Part shown: positions 25,847 to 39,535 of the stretch, in pieces | Position numbering within the stretch: the first letter of the stretch is position 1 | Layout of the letters: every line of letters starts with the position of its first letter | Source of the DNA: Epiperipatus broadwayi | Lineage: Eukaryota > Onychophora > Udeonychophora > Euonychophora > Peripatidae | NCBI GenBank assembly: GCA_028023455.1 | Contig: JAQFVV010006274.1 | Coordinates: 1,676,001-1,740,000 of the forward strand | Length of the DNA stretch: 64,000 bases | Direction: 5' to 3' | The notes under the pieces: model-generated | Told to the model about the DNA's origin: nothing | What the model saw: the letters and a program-made list of their open reading frames with translations, nothing else | Database searches by the model: none | Made by a program: the position numbers and the translations under genes

Positions 25847-28676
25847 TAATGATGGCCAACCCTTTTACCTTTTTGTGTGTGTGCAAATATTTTCAAAAAT
25901 TATTTATTGAACGATTGACATTCCATACAGTTATTAAATCAAAATATAAATAACTTAATTATTGCAGTTTTTTAGAAGTTTATAAAACATAATAATAATT
26001 ATAACAGTAATAATTAAACAAAATTTTTAAATAAGCTAAATGCAAGTGAACGATATTTTTTTAGAAGAGCACAAGTTGAGTAAAATGTAATAGTGAAAAA
26101 TTAATAGTAATTAAAACAAAATGTTAGAAATAAAGATATAAAATCAACATAAATACATATTATTTAATGAGATTTTTGCTGTTGTACATTGCATGCCAAA
26201 TGTTTTATATCTGATTCATATTTTGTCACTTTTAATAATGTATATGTTGAACTAGATTCATGTCATTTTATTTCTTGAACTGTCCTTAATGAAATTCATT
26301 TTTGAAAATGATTCATATGCATATTTGGAGGAGAAAATTGATAATATAGCAGTCACTAATTTTTTTAAACAATAAAATATTTCAGGAGTAGCATTCCAGG
26401 CAGTCAATAGTTCCTCTTCAGCATTTTTTTTACATATACCCAATAATTGATCATTTTCCATTGTTTCTAACTTATTTCTCATATCAACAAATTTCTGTTT
26501 CCATATAGGACTGGATTGAAAATTGACTGTTTGTATTTCAATATCTTCCAAATTAAGCCACTCAAAAATTTCTAACTTGAAACTATCCATTGATATTATG
26601 TTTGGGTATAAAATAAATTTTGATGTTTCTGAAAATTTTCTGAACTGTTTAAATCTTAAAGAAAATTAATCAATTATTGATTGAATAACAGCACAAAATT
26701 CATGTGTCAATTTTACCTAATCTGGCTTCTCATAAGGTTCTAAGTCAGTGAAGAACTTTTTTATATTTGGAAATTATTTGAAGGTGTAAGATATAACATC
26801 ACAGTTGAAAATTTGTAATTTAATATCAAATGCTTTGATCAAAACAAACATGACAACAATTGTCGTATTATAACCTTGCAGTTTCACACATAATTTATTT
26901 AGATGTGAACACATGTCAGTAAAAAACATTAATTTCGAAAGCCATTTAACATTCATTAATTCATTATATTTTTCACAGATTTTCTTTTTACATAAAAACA
27001 GTCAACGAATCTTTAAAGAACTTTTCCTCAACTTAACCATCTGATGTTGTTGTACATAAATAAACCATTGCGTACTGAGTTCACCTTACTCAATAAATTT
27101 AAAAATTTTCATTTATTTAGAGCTTGTGTAGATATAAAATTGACTAACATAGTCACAATGTTCATGACATCATCCAGTGACTTAAAGCTGGCCTTCGTGC
27201 ATAAAACCTGCTGATGTATAATGCAATGAAAATTGAATGTCCAATATGGTTTGTAAATAAACTGAGAAAACCATTTTTTTTTCCGGTCATACTTCAAGTA
27301 CAATCTGCAATTACTGATACAATTTTGGCAACATCTATTTCTTTTTCAGTGAGTACATTTGAAACTTCATTGTAGATATCTATTCCTTTTTTTGTTACTA
27401 ATGAGGTTAAACTGATTAATTCTTTTTTGATATTATTCCCAACACAATAGCAAATAAAAATAGCCAAACCAGCTGATCCATTTATATCTGTAATTTCATC
27501 AAGGCAGAGAGAAATTAAATTAGAAGATTTTATATTTCTTTTTTGTTGGTAAGTTATGTTGCTAGCCAATGGTAAATCTTTTATTCTCTGAATAATTTTT
27601 GCTTTGCTTGCAAAATCTTCAAAAAGAACTGGTGCATATTTCATCCAAACTTTTTTCATATATTCTCCATCATTAAAAGGTTTCCCATGTTTGGCAATTA
27701 CATTTGAAATCAAAAAAATTAGCAGCAGTTATATTTGAATGATTTACGATATATTTCATTATAGATGTTGATTGAATATTTATATTTTTAAATGTTTGGA
27801 CAATATATTTTTTTTGTTCATCTTTACTTTTTTATAGAGCAATTTATGATTGGTCTCATAATGTCATTTTACCAATGATGTTCTTAATATAACTGTTCTG
27901 AAACATAAAACACATACTGCCTTGGTGCCTTTTTTAATCATTCCACACTTGTCAGTCCACCAATGTTGAAATTCTCTACTGCTTGATAATTTTTACTTTT
28001 TAATTTCGCTATTCATATTAATATAATGGTAACAAATTTATTTAAAAATAAATTTTAATGAGCTTTAATAATTTTATAAATCAAAGATTTAGTATAAGTT
28101 AAAATATATTATTGACCTTACATTCACTTTTACAGCAAAACTTCAAGCAAAAAAAAGTCATTTGATGGCACTGATTATGCATTTCTTTCCTTCCTTTGTT
28201 CGCGATTTTGATTACATTAAAAAAATGAATGGTGTCTACACATTTAGATCAAAAAAGATTAGGACACAAAACCATTTCATTACTTTTACTTTAGATTTGA
28301 AAAAAAATACTTCAAAGAGTTAAAAATATTTTATTGAATTTACTTTATAGTTTTATTGGAATCATTTGACAGGTTTATGGAATTTGTTGCCTCAGTATAC
28401 TGGTACCTCTTTGTTTGACTTAAAATATTCCCAACTACATATGTATAATATTTTTTTCCAAATTTTGTAATTTATTGCTTCGGGCTTCAATTGTAAATTA
28501 AATTCTAATATAATATTATATTTATTTATTTTACCTTTAGTTTACAGTAAATTTTTATTAGTACAGATTTTAGCAACAAAAAAATATTGAATAATTTAAA
28601 GCGTACAAAATTATGATATGTAAATAGTTTATGTGTCAATAAAATATTTGAACATAGCATAGGTTCACCATCACTG
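25847..28676 (-). mobile_element. hAT DNA transposon with TIRs and 8-bp target duplication
   Basis: The element is flanked by a perfect 8-bp duplication, CCTTAGCT, at 25839-25846 and 28677-28684. Its right end, read on the minus strand, is CAGTGATGGTGAACCTATG. Its left end is TAATGATGGCCAACCC, so both share the TGATGG..AACC core typical of hAT termini. The 2.83-kb interior encodes a decayed transposase on the minus strand (26258-28016). An 8-bp duplication together with this TIR and transposase type places it in the hAT superfamily, in the Charlie-like group related to vertebrate GTF2IRD2 and ZBED proteins. It is full length but dead, because the transposase is broken in several places. Confidence 0.93.
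26258..28016 (-). pseudogene. hAT transposase pseudogene (GTF2IRD2/ZBED-like)
   Basis: hAT transposases bind element ends through a BED zinc finger and cut with an RNase H-like DDE core. On the minus strand, in order: a BED finger at about 27841-27975 (FQHWWTDK, CVLC, HYETNH), AKHGKPFNDGEYMKK (near 27690), LCLDEITDINGSAGLAIFI with the first catalytic Asp, SVIADCT at the second acidic site (27294-27713), HCIIHQQVLCTK and DDVMNIVTMLVNFI (27109-27303), WLSKLMFFTDMCSHLNKL with KLQG (26774-26956), and the C-terminal dimerisation tail YAYESFSKMNFIKDSSRNKM (26258-26590). The total of about 585 codons is near normal for this group. It cannot make an active protein: the frame changes at least four times and stops interrupt the finger region. 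The start at 28016 is the Met upstream of the BED finger. Confidence 0.92.
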
Positions 28677-28684
28677 CCTTAGCT

Positions 28685-29002
28685 CATCATATCATATGTT
28701 GTGAGTAGTAAATCTGTTTCTATAATTAAAATTGTTAAGTTTCCAAGTTTAGTTTGTGAATTTTTTATATTTTTTACACATGAGCATGTCTGAATTATTT
28801 TGTGAGGATATAGTTTCATTAGGTCTTTTAAAATATCTATCATTTACTACTTCACTTGTACAAATTTATTTTCCAAATATATATAGGTCTTTTTTTTTGT
28901 TAATAATATTAATATTATTTGCAGAAATAACTTTTATGACATCTTAAATTTTCATTTTTTGTTCCTTTATCATCTCTAATAAAACAATCGATACTTTGGT
29001 AT
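28685..29002. other. Short AT-rich spacer
   Basis: This lies between the hAT element and the foldback MITE. The frame at 28756-28947 is hydrophobic, as expected of T-rich DNA, and is not recognised. Confidence 0.4.
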
Positions 29003-29262
29003 TAGAGCTGCAACACAGAGCATGGGTTAGACCTATTGTGCATGTTTACATTTGTATCAGTTCGCTGATAGCTTCGTAATTTTGGGATCTGACCAAAATA
29101 ACGTTTACATGGATCTTGTATATTACTTTTTTGGCAAAAAAAAAATGTGTACACGGATCTTGTACATGATATTTTGGCAAGATTTACAAAGTTATTGGGG
29201 GATTTGATATGATTGTGAAATAGGCACCATAGATCTAATACATGCTTCATGTTGCAGGACTA
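29003..29262. mobile_element. 260-bp foldback MITE
   Basis: The left end TAGAGCTGCAACACAGAGCA (continuing to about 29041) and the minus-strand reading of the right end (TAGTCCTGCAACATGAAGCA from 29262) match over about 38 positions with scattered mismatches. Both continue through a TTAGA-CTAT-GTGC string. The interior holds two copies of GGATCTTGTA 52 bp apart (about 29110 and 29155) and is itself partly self-complementary. No clear target duplication flanks it, so the superfamily stays open. The minus-strand frame at 29002-29250 is a shadow of this element. Confidence 0.72.
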
Positions 29263-30130
29263 AAAATAACTAAAAGTAAAAACATAATAAACATTTATCA
29301 TCTTCAATAATAAATGTATGATTTTGAACAAGACATTCAAATATGTGTGACTTGGACACCATCAGCTTTTAAGAATGATATTTGAAATGAAAAAAAAAAA
29401 GATTTGCGATCTTATTGAAATGACGCCATTACACAAAATAGTTGTTATTAAACAAACAGTAAATGATTTTGGTTTTTAAATAATATTTATAAAAACATGT
29501 TAAGTACAATATTTATTGTATAATATATAATAGGAATTGTTGCCTTGAAATAAAACATTTAATATTACCACAGAAAATGAAGATCTCTACTAAAAAATTT
29601 CCCTCCAAATTATGCTGGGATTTTCAACAGAAATGGTAATAAACGTTTATATATATATATAAACAATTTAAACCAAAAAAAATACATATTAATTTATGAC
29701 AGTTTTATTAGGTTTTTATCTTGGCGGAACCATTTCTTTTATATTGTTAAGTATGGCAGAAAGAAATCTGGACAATAACTAAAAATGAAGTATTAAAAAA
29801 AATGATTGTGTTGATAAAGATAAAAACATGTATACTCCCAGGGTTTATTTCCGTTCAATTTGATGTCATCATGACATTTATTGTGGTTGTGAAAAAGCCT
29901 CCTATCTCCCCTGCATTGGAGCTCTTATACTAAAGTATCAAACAATCTTTATGTTTATTTTTTAATAATTCATATAAAGTTTTCATATTTTTTTCTGTAT
30001 ATACACTGTATCAGGAACCCTTTTTTTTTAATAATGGTATTTATACTGAATACTCATGTATCTTATAAATATATTAATACAAATATTGTACTTTTCAAAA
30101 CATGTTTATCCATCTAACATGAGCTGGAAC
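29263..30130. other. AT-rich intergenic sequence
   Basis: No recognisable feature beyond A/T homopolymers and a (TA)n run at about 29649-29661. Confidence 0.4.
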
Positions 30131-31560
30131 TCATAAAATGTACTTCAAACCCAGCCAAGCCTGAGATTTGGGCCAGGGACCAACATAGATTTGAACCCAC
30201 TCTCTAAGCCCCAGATCAAACATCTATTGGATAACATAACAATGATAGCATACTAGAATTTTAAATCCAGCCCACTAGCAGAATGGAGAAGACAATGAGA
30301 CTCAGGGACTTAAATATATATATTCACAAACTTAAATACTAGAAGAGACGTTCTCATGATAAAATCTAATATATTTAATTAATAGGGGCTTTACTAACTA
30401 ATAGCTCTGATCAATTAATGAATTGGATTGATTTAATAATGAAACAGAAACTGATATATGATGAATTAGTAATATATTTATTGACAATTACTTATATATC
30501 TTGACATAACCCATTATTTAGTGTGGAAAAATACATGCAGGCAGGCATTTTCATTTACTGACTAAGCAAACATTAGTTTAGGCAATTATACAATAATCAT
30601 TAATACATTGGTAACATAAGTTTGTGGCTATTACTTAATGGAGCTAAATACTATGTTCCACTTATTAGTTATGCCATTTCATAATCAATTCAAGTGGCTA
30701 TTATACATGTAATCAAACCAAATGTGGAGTGAAACTTAATAATACATCCGATTATGACAAATTTATATATTTAATATGGGTGTATAAAGCATCCCAGGTA
30801 GCTTTAGATCGAACGAGTTTTTAAGAATGCTTTGGCTCAATGCTGTAGACTGCATATTAGGGAGGTAGAGTTGGCCATAAAGATTTTACTAATAGGCTAC
30901 ATACAGGTAAATATAATAGTAATGTTGCTCTGCAGATGGATAAATAGATTTTAGGGTTTTCGTGACCAACACCAGTTTACCCAATGACCGATTGTCATGC
31001 TGCTAAATGAGAACCTTGATTTGGTTCATAATAGGCAGGGGGCTTACATGCTGGGCTGGATTCACCATGGCTCCATCTTAATACATATCAAAACAACAAA
31101 ACGATAAAATATTCATAAATTTCACATCCGCCAAGCCGAAGTATATTATAAATTAAATGCCATACCACTTATCAGATTGATCAAAAGAGCCAACTCTTCT
31201 GTAGCATGAGAAATACGTATATGCTACTAATGGGAATATATATATATATAAACTTTATTTTATCCCATTCAATCTTTTCAGTTATCTATAATTAATAAAC
31301 TCTTAAGGGGGAAAGTATATTTGAGGGACTTACAAATACTTTAATAAGAAAAATATACTCATGATTACACTCCAGGCTAGTTTAATTTTTAGTAACATAA
31401 TAATTAAAGGCTGCAAATCTGGATTTATAAGCCACATTTTATATTTACATTGATTAATTAATAACTGACAAAATAACAATGAACACAAAAGGGTTGCCAT
31501 TATTTATAAAATAGGGTTTCGAAACAGCGCACAAAATGACACTATAATAAATCATAATAT
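30131..31560 (-). repeat. Probable diverged reverse copy (C) of the dispersed repeat
   Basis: Read on the minus strand, landmarks occur in the same order as in copies A and B: CGCTGTTTCGAAA (near 31520), CCCTCAAATATACTTT (near 31325, against CCCTCAAATATGCTTT in B), and TCGGTCATTGGG (near 30990, against TCGGTCATAGGG in A). The intervals are only weakly similar, so this is a much older relative or one sharing only some modules. Its far end (30131-30260) has a minus-strand GGTTCAAATCT word like a tRNA B box. Confidence 0.4.
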
Positions 31561-31848
31561 GAAGATTTTAGATATCTTAAAAAACCATTTTGTAACTAAA
31601 TACATGCCTTTCGAAACATAGGCATAACTAATAATAATTAAAATAAGCTAAAGAGAAATAAATATGACCGCAGTGATTAAGTTAATAACGAAAATGAGCA
31701 AAAGTTTGTCATTTATAGTATTCAAATATTATTTATAAGACAATTAAGACAGAGTTTACATTAATATAGTTAGCTAACCTGTATTTCAAAGAAATAATGA
31801 TCATTTTGGATTTTTGACAGTGCTCTGCGATTTTAATTAATATTAAAA

Positions 31849-32045
31849 TGGTCGTCCTATAGCTGGACTGGAGATACTCGAGCTGGAATGAAAGTGAGTT
31901 CTTTTAGCGGCTTATGGCATCTTCTATTTAGTTGGGATACGATCTAAGATGGTATTCCTATAGTGGGACTGGGGTACTTGAATTTGAATGAAGGCAAGTT
32001 CTTTTTAGCAGCTTATGGCATCTTCTATTTATTATAATAAGTTTC
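31849..32045. repeat. About 102-bp-period tandem duplication
   Basis: CCTATAGCTGGACTGGAGAT (31856) and CCTATAGTGGGACTGGGGTA (31957) begin two adjacent units that both run on to GGCTTATGGCATCTTCTATT or GCTTATGGCATCTTCTATTT. The duplicated unit is GC-richer than its flanks. Confidence 0.85.
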
Positions 32046-35000
32046 TTGGGGCAATGTTGGCTGTTGCTTTGGCCTTGGGTGGATCAAACTTCGATGTTCC
32101 CTCACAGGGAAAGGCAGCAAATTCTTACCTTTCTAGCAGGGCATAGTGAAATTAACCATTTACAGCTTCTGGTAGTGATAGCTCTTTAAAGAAAAAAATT
32201 AAGTTTTTTTCTTCCCGCTTAAAATATAGCCCATTTATATATTTCCACCTACCAAGCCTTAACACTTTTTGGAATTTTCATTTGCCTCAGGACCAATTGA
32301 CTTTTAATTAAAACAAAATCATACAATCTGTTTTTTTTTCCTACTGATAATGTCTCCGACTTAAAAAAAACTTAATTAAGTATATAAATTATAATTTTGA
32401 TTACGATTTTTTTAATTAAATCATTTTTTTACATGTTTTTAAATTTTTAAGGCCTAGCAGATAGTAATAATATTCTGAGTTAATGGTAAAGTCTTGTTTC
32501 AAACAAATTCAATCGGTAAACTAGCTTTTACTTTTACCCACGCAGGTGTGGTCACTAATTGATTTATTATTTACAACAAATTTCCCATTTTTAATTATAA
32601 ACCAATGACTTTTATTTTAACTATTGGACAGTTTTTTAAAAAAACTTTAGTTTTATGTTAAATCAGAAAACCGTAAACATATTTTAAAGAAAACATTTTA
32701 TACTATATCTTTTTAATTAATCTTAAAATATATGTACAAATCACTATGCCATCATTCCATGGTTTAAATTATCCATCCACATATGAATACTATAGCAAAA
32801 AAAAATTAAGATTTGACTGATAAATGAACAAAGAATTTTATGATAATTATGAGGATTTCTATGCTATAATTTTATTAACCTGTCTAATCATAGCATACTT
32901 TCATATGTAAATGGATGATGCCATTCAGGCGGCCATGATAGCAAATTTTACTGCTCGACTTTTATATAACATTTTGACATTTCAAATAGGTTCGAAACTA
33001 GTTCAGACGGGCAGATCATTAGGTTAATGGTGAAACGGAAAGTGGGTTGGGAGGTTTCCGTTTCAATATTGCTTCCAGTATATATATATCAATTATTCAA
33101 ACATAATATCAGCTGAATTCACCTAAAGATTAATTGATATTTAATTAAAATTGGAAATTAATGATCAAATTTTTAGTTTTTTTATGTAAATATATATATC
33201 AGACATCTGTTTATATTTCCTGATCATCATACACCAAACCTTAGAGAGAATCATTTAAGATTTATTTATAAGGATTTATTTGAATATATAGGGTTTGAAT
33301 GTCATTAATCTACGTTCAGGTACATCTTTTTTTTTAAAGAAAGATCCATATGAATATTTTACTTTATGGCATCATCATAACATTTCTCACTAACAATCCT
33401 GCTTTTCTTATCTCAGAACATGAGTGCTCAGGATGAGTGGAGAATTGATATATACATAGATGAGGTGAGACAGCTAAGAGAATGATACACAGACAACTAA
33501 ATAAATATTAATATAATTTATTTACTTTAGATATCCTTGATTGATTTAAAAAATTATTTGTAGTCATTACTGTTTGATGATCAAAAATAAATTAACAATT
33601 ATCATAAAGAAATATATCAGAGATTAATTATAAGTATACAGACGCAATTATCTAATGTATATATCTTTTATGACACATTAATAAAATTTGTTAGTGATAA
33701 ACAGAAAAATTTAAACAATCTAAATATTGTATTCATTATAAAAAATATATAATTATTAAAATACATATATATTTACATTTTAAGAAGGCCTTATATGAGT
33801 ATGCATATAATTCTTACTGCATTTTGGCTTAAGACAGTTTAGTAAGCTTACCACCAGTTAGAGTCTGAATTATTATATTCTTTTTTTATTGATTCTTGTT
33901 GGATTTTTTTATTTGGTTCTAATGCTTAGTCTATTGTTAATTATATGGACAATTTAACTGAAGGCTACTGATGACAGTTGTTCCTTAGGCAAATGCTATG
34001 TCGCAGCAATTCTTTCATCTCTGGATATTTCTTAAGCATTTCTTTGCAGTTAAAAAGTCACTCAGGTGAAGTTAGCAAATCATAATTCTTATTTCAAATA
34101 ATTTTGACATTCAGTCTGCATTTTGCATTAATATTGAAAAATACTACATTAGCACAATTAGAATTGAAATCTTATTTCAGCAATTGGATGCAGGTCATGT
34201 GTACTTTGGCTCTCCATAGAAAGCCTTCACTTGTTTTTATCTTTAAACTAACTGTTTTTGCTTTTTAGTGATTTACCACTAATATGTTTTTTTTTAATCA
34301 TGTTTAATTATGGCTTTGTTTGAACGTAATCCTAATTGATCTTTATCAATAATATTAATTAGTTCTGGCTTTATTTTAGTGGGTTTTTTTAAGTGTTTAA
34401 ATTTATTTGAATTATTAAACCAATTATAAAGTTTATAATTTTGTTTTTATAACTTAGCATATTAAGCATACCAATATTTTACAAAAAGTTTCACGAAATG
34501 TGCAATCTCATTTTAGGAATTCACATTTTATTATAATTAAATATAATTTAAATTGTACATATTCAGATAATTATATATTACTTGAGAGAATCTTTTTTTA
34601 CATTATTTTTTCTTCATTTTATTACTATAATTTTGACTTTATCTAGGAATATTTAGGAGGCTTGTAATGCATGACTTTGCTAGAACTGGCTAAGTCAAAA
34701 CATTACAATACATTTCCTTTAAAATGATGACATGAAATGGAAGTGAACATTTCTTTTCGTATTATTGATCATTAACACCTATAAACCCAAATCTCCATGT
34801 TTGAATATCTTTAATTGGTTCAATTGTTGCTATTATTGCTGGTCATGCTATTGCTGTGCTGTATCATCTCCACACCACTGGTCATTTTTAGGCATTCTTC
34901 TAAGCAATCTGCCATGCATTAAAATTGAGAATCAATTTTACAATACTATATTTGTACATTCAATTTGACAATTAAAATAATAACTGGATTAATGCTACAC

Positions 35001-38000
35001 ACCTGTTCTGCTTCCACGTGTATAGGTCCAACTATTATGTGTGATTGAAGGTTTTTGTCAATATTTAAACAATCCATAAATAAAAATCTAAGTTTTCCTT
35101 TTATTTATATTTTAATACTTGGGGAGAACAAAATTTATATATTACATTATATTACAAAAACGCTTGTTAAGAGCTTATTTGCAAGCTCTTTATATCACAT
35201 TATATATATAATAAAAATAAATTTAAACTTATATGGAGGAATAATGGAAAAAAGTATTTCCTTAAGGCCTTTTACATAATTAAATAAGTAAAACATTCAT
35301 ACCAGTATTTGTGTACATATCTTATTCAAAATTTTTAGGAATGTTTCATTATTGCCCTATATTAAATGTTCTTTTTATTCTGGGATATGGCAGCTTCTTT
35401 CACATTTTGTAAGGTATAATCCAAAGTTTTACTTGAATAATGATGATGAATTTATATGTTTTCAACAATTTTTGATCTTCATTGGTTTTGGTAATACTCT
35501 GGCATTAAAATAGATAGCTTCAGAATTACTCTATTTTTCCAATGATGGTAGGTAACTAGCTATATTAGACTTCATCATAGGGCTGCAATAGGCAACTTCT
35601 TTCTAGATGATACATGGATCAATGATGAAAAGACAAATGCACTTTTAGGGTGGGGCACTCAAATTTATAGACTGAACTAGAGCTAACAAATTTAGTTGGT
35701 CATTGTTTCAATGTAGATATACTTAGAAATACTGCCTGCACTGTTGAATAGCTTGACTGATTTTTAATTTACAATCAAGTATATTGTGTCAAATAACTGA
35801 TAGATGATACAGGAATTGTACTTTTTCTCTAAATTTTTTGAAGTATTTTGAAGCTTGTTTTTCTTTCCACCTCATTAATAATTTTATAATGTTCAAATTA
35901 TGAGCATTATATTGGAATTTAGTTATTGTAATTGTTATTTTGAAAAAAAAAAAAAACGATTCCATGGATTACACAAACAATAATAAACTTTGTGAGCAAA
36001 AATTATTAAATTTAAATTAAAAGAAAAAAAATAATAATAATACTTAATCTATTTGCCTGATTTTAAAACATCTCATAATTTGTTTCAGAAATAGATTTTA
36101 TCACTAATATATAAAAATATAGAAATAACAAAAAAAATTGAAAATTTGATTGAGCTTAAAAATAAAAATAAATTTTGGTCATACATTATTAATATTTAAT
36201 TTTAAATTGTCTACAGGATTTAAATCTTTATGAATGTTAATTTTTATCAAGTTGAAACTATTAGTAAATGCATTTATATTTTTTTTAAAAAAATAGCATA
36301 ATTTCATGCAATTAATAAAAAAAAATTTATGATGAAAATGCAATACAAATAAATTGAAAAAAATTCATAACTTTAAAATTTATTTAAATTGGTTATAGCT
36401 CTGCCTTTACAAGTAATGCACTATTCGAAAAATGTCTAAATTATTTCAAAGAAATGGTTGCCACACTTAATAAAATGTGACATCTCATGACCAAAAAAAA
36501 ATGCCATGGCTAGGGCATTTGTATATCTGCTTAATTCTTTTTTTTTAACATGTTAGATTTTTTTTTTTTTAATTAACTGTGTGTTTATAATTCTGTAATA
36601 TACATTTCTATAAAAACTGTTAATAAATACCAAGTCCTGTGGTCACATCCATCATCATTAAGTGAGATATTAAACATTGCTTTTTTTAATTCTAAATAAT
36701 TTCACATAAATAATATAAGATTTTGAATTTTTAAAAATTGAAACTTCAGTATGGATGTTTTTTTTTGTTTTTTTTTTAAATCGCTACAGGTAACAACTTT
36801 GCAGAAGAATACATAAAATTTTTATCTGTGAGCTTTACTCTCTTTTTCAGTCCATTTTTCTGCACATTTGCATAGTGAAATTTTTTTTTAATCTTATCAG
36901 GAAAAAAAAAATTTTTTAAGTTTATAGCTACATATGCTTTCAATTGGAACATCAAATCTTAAAATGCCTTAAATCAACATATGAGATCTTATAATATGCT
37001 GTACGAAGAGAAAATCAAAGAAGCAAATAAACCATTCATTAAAATTTTTTCTCTAGAAATCATCAGCCATCAATACTTGGGGTACTCCTCCAAAAAACTC
37101 ATGACTATTAAATGATTTAAAAGACAACAACTGATCCTTAGAATGAGCAACTGATGATTCACAAAACTGGATGACAACAAATAATGAATGAGTAGATTAT
37201 AAGAAAGTACAACTTTTAAGTTGAATGCTTTTTTTCTTTTCATGTCAATTTAATTTGTATTATCTTGCCTACATACATATTATACATGCATATTTGCATA
37301 ATACATCTATAGCATAGTTTACAGATGCATACATCATATATTAGGCTTTTTTCAACTACTATATATACTAGGTTATGTTATTTGTTAATACAATATTAAT
37401 AATTTATGGCATTTTATCCACAGAAATGAGCTAAATTTTTTCTCATGGAAAACCATTATAATCACTTATTTTTTATATCATTTTCTTGCTTTAGGATGGG
37501 TTTTAGAGGGGGCAATTATCCTTGCTAAGTAGGGTAAAGATGAATATATTCCAAATTTTTGGTGAATTCAGTTATATTCTAAATTTCTAAAACAAAAATT
37601 ATTTACTGTAATTTATTATTATTGCCAGTAATCCAATGTTTTCAACATCATATATTTTATATTGACAACTTGATTTCACTTTAATACCCTTAATGAAGGT
37701 TGGTTTTCGTAAATTAGCGTATTTTTAATTTTCTCGAAATAAATGGCTATTTAAACTTTTCAAAATACATATATTTGGGAACACATACTTTTCATTACTT
37801 AGTCTTAGTTAAATATCTTATTTTTTTACCCTTTTACTTATTATTAATTTTTTTTGATTATGTGAAATATAGATATATTTATTCAAAGCCATCTTGTTTT
37901 TCTAATTTCTAATTATTTCTCAATTTAAATTAACTTGCATTATTTGGTTGTCTTATGACCAATTCGTGGTTATCACAATCTAACTATATATATATACATA

Positions 38001-39534
38001 CACAGAGCTAATCAAAAAGCTTTAAGATATAAATGCCAGTGAGATATGTAAAAAGTGCAAATAGTGGTCTGCTGTGTGAACACGAAAATAAAATATTAAT
38101 TCATTTGTATAATTATTTACTTTATTTCGCAAATGGATGCTGGTATTTTGGAAATAAAAATAATTAATATAATTGCATAAAATTAAAGCTTAGAAGCATT
38201 TTGTGCATGTGTGAATGTTTTTTTTTTTTAATAACATTTTCAGTTGTTTTTGAAAACAGCTTTTTATAATAATTAACCATTGTAATTAAATCACAGATTG
38301 TTTTTTAAATATTTTATATTTTTATCATATATGAATTTTTAAAATCATAATTTAGTAGATTTGGAATTTGGATAGATTGTGAGAACATTCACATGCATTT
38401 ATTTTCAGACCCACAACAACAACAATATGCTTTTCTATTTTTCGTTCACTAGAAGGAGTATAATAGCCAGGTGTTATCTTTTCCATCTAGTATAATTTAG
38501 ATACATGCACTCTATGTTTATTTTCTTTCTAAACAGAAATATTTCTATCAAAAGGCACTACAGGATGAGATTTAAAAAAGATGCAGAACAGAGTATTTAT
38601 GTTGAATTGTTCAAGAAATAAAAGAAGAGTTAGAAAAGTAAACTTGAATAGAAATATAACTGAATCAGCTCACTGGTGCTCAATATACCATCATACTTTA
38701 TTGTGTTAATATAAACTTTGGAAATGATATTTTTTCAAGCTTTTGTCTTGTCACTTTTATGATTATCCGTTTTGTGAAAAGATTGTCATCTAGTTTTCAG
38801 AAAGATTTGTATTTTTTTTTAATAACAAGAAAGAAAAAGAATAATGAAAATGAATTCTAATAATCAGGAAATTTAAAGTAAACTGAAATAAATATTTGTG
38901 TAAATTGTGTTTTATTTGAAAATTAGAATATTGCTGTTTTAGTTAGAATTGCTTTTGATTTTTATAATTGTCAAGATTGTTTTCTTTGTATATGTTTATT
39001 GTTTTTCAACAAAAATTATCAAAAAACATTGCCTTTTTGTTGAATAAAATTAAAGTTATATTACATAATGTAACTATATGGCTACATAGCTGCATTAAAA
39101 ATAATTAGATAATTGGCAGCATGCTCCTCAAGTTTAAGTGTAGAATTATTGAATTAATGTGGAAAATAATATTTAATTTCCCATGCACATTTTATATAGT
39201 AATAATGGGTCTTCGATTAACTAAATATTTTAAGTCTCTCCCAAAGTGATAGAATGTAAATTCTCAAACATTAAATTTGTTAAATAATAATGTGATTTTA
39301 ATATGGGAATATTTTAATAAATTATGAATGATTGTAGAAGGGAGAGAAAACTATAAAAAATATAAACAAGTTTTTTAACCCTTTAACTGCGAATTCTATT
39401 GTTCTAACAAACAATGGAAATAATGTTATTTGTTAAATACAGTTCTATAATTTTATTGGTCAATTACGTAAAAATATTAATCTGCAATAAACAGAATTGT
39501 TTTAATTTTGCTTCTAAAAATTGAATAATTTTAC
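32046..39534. other. Long AT-rich gene-free stretch
   Basis: About 7.5 kb in which I find no coding similarity. Visible items are an imperfect inverted repeat around 32770-32920 (both arms contain CATATGAA beside a CCAT word), a perfect hairpin at 33031-33065 and many A/T homopolymers. The frames at 34765-34968 and 35055-35279 are unrecognised and are taken as chance frames. Confidence 0.45.
33031..33065. other. Perfect hairpin, 11-bp stem with GC-rich loop
   Basis: TGAAACGGAAA (33031-33041) and TTTCCGTTTCA (33055-33065) pair perfectly around the loop GTGGGTTGGGAGG. Just upstream, GGTTCGAAACTAG (about 32990) resembles a tRNA B box. The combination stands out from the AT-rich background, but no known RNA fits. 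Confidence 0.5.
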
Positions 39535-39535
39535 A

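Noticed and set aside
30131-30260. tRNA-like segment on the minus strand (GGTTCAAATCT)
   Set aside because: The B-box word is good, but an A box and any acceptor pairing are missing, so no RNA gene is called.
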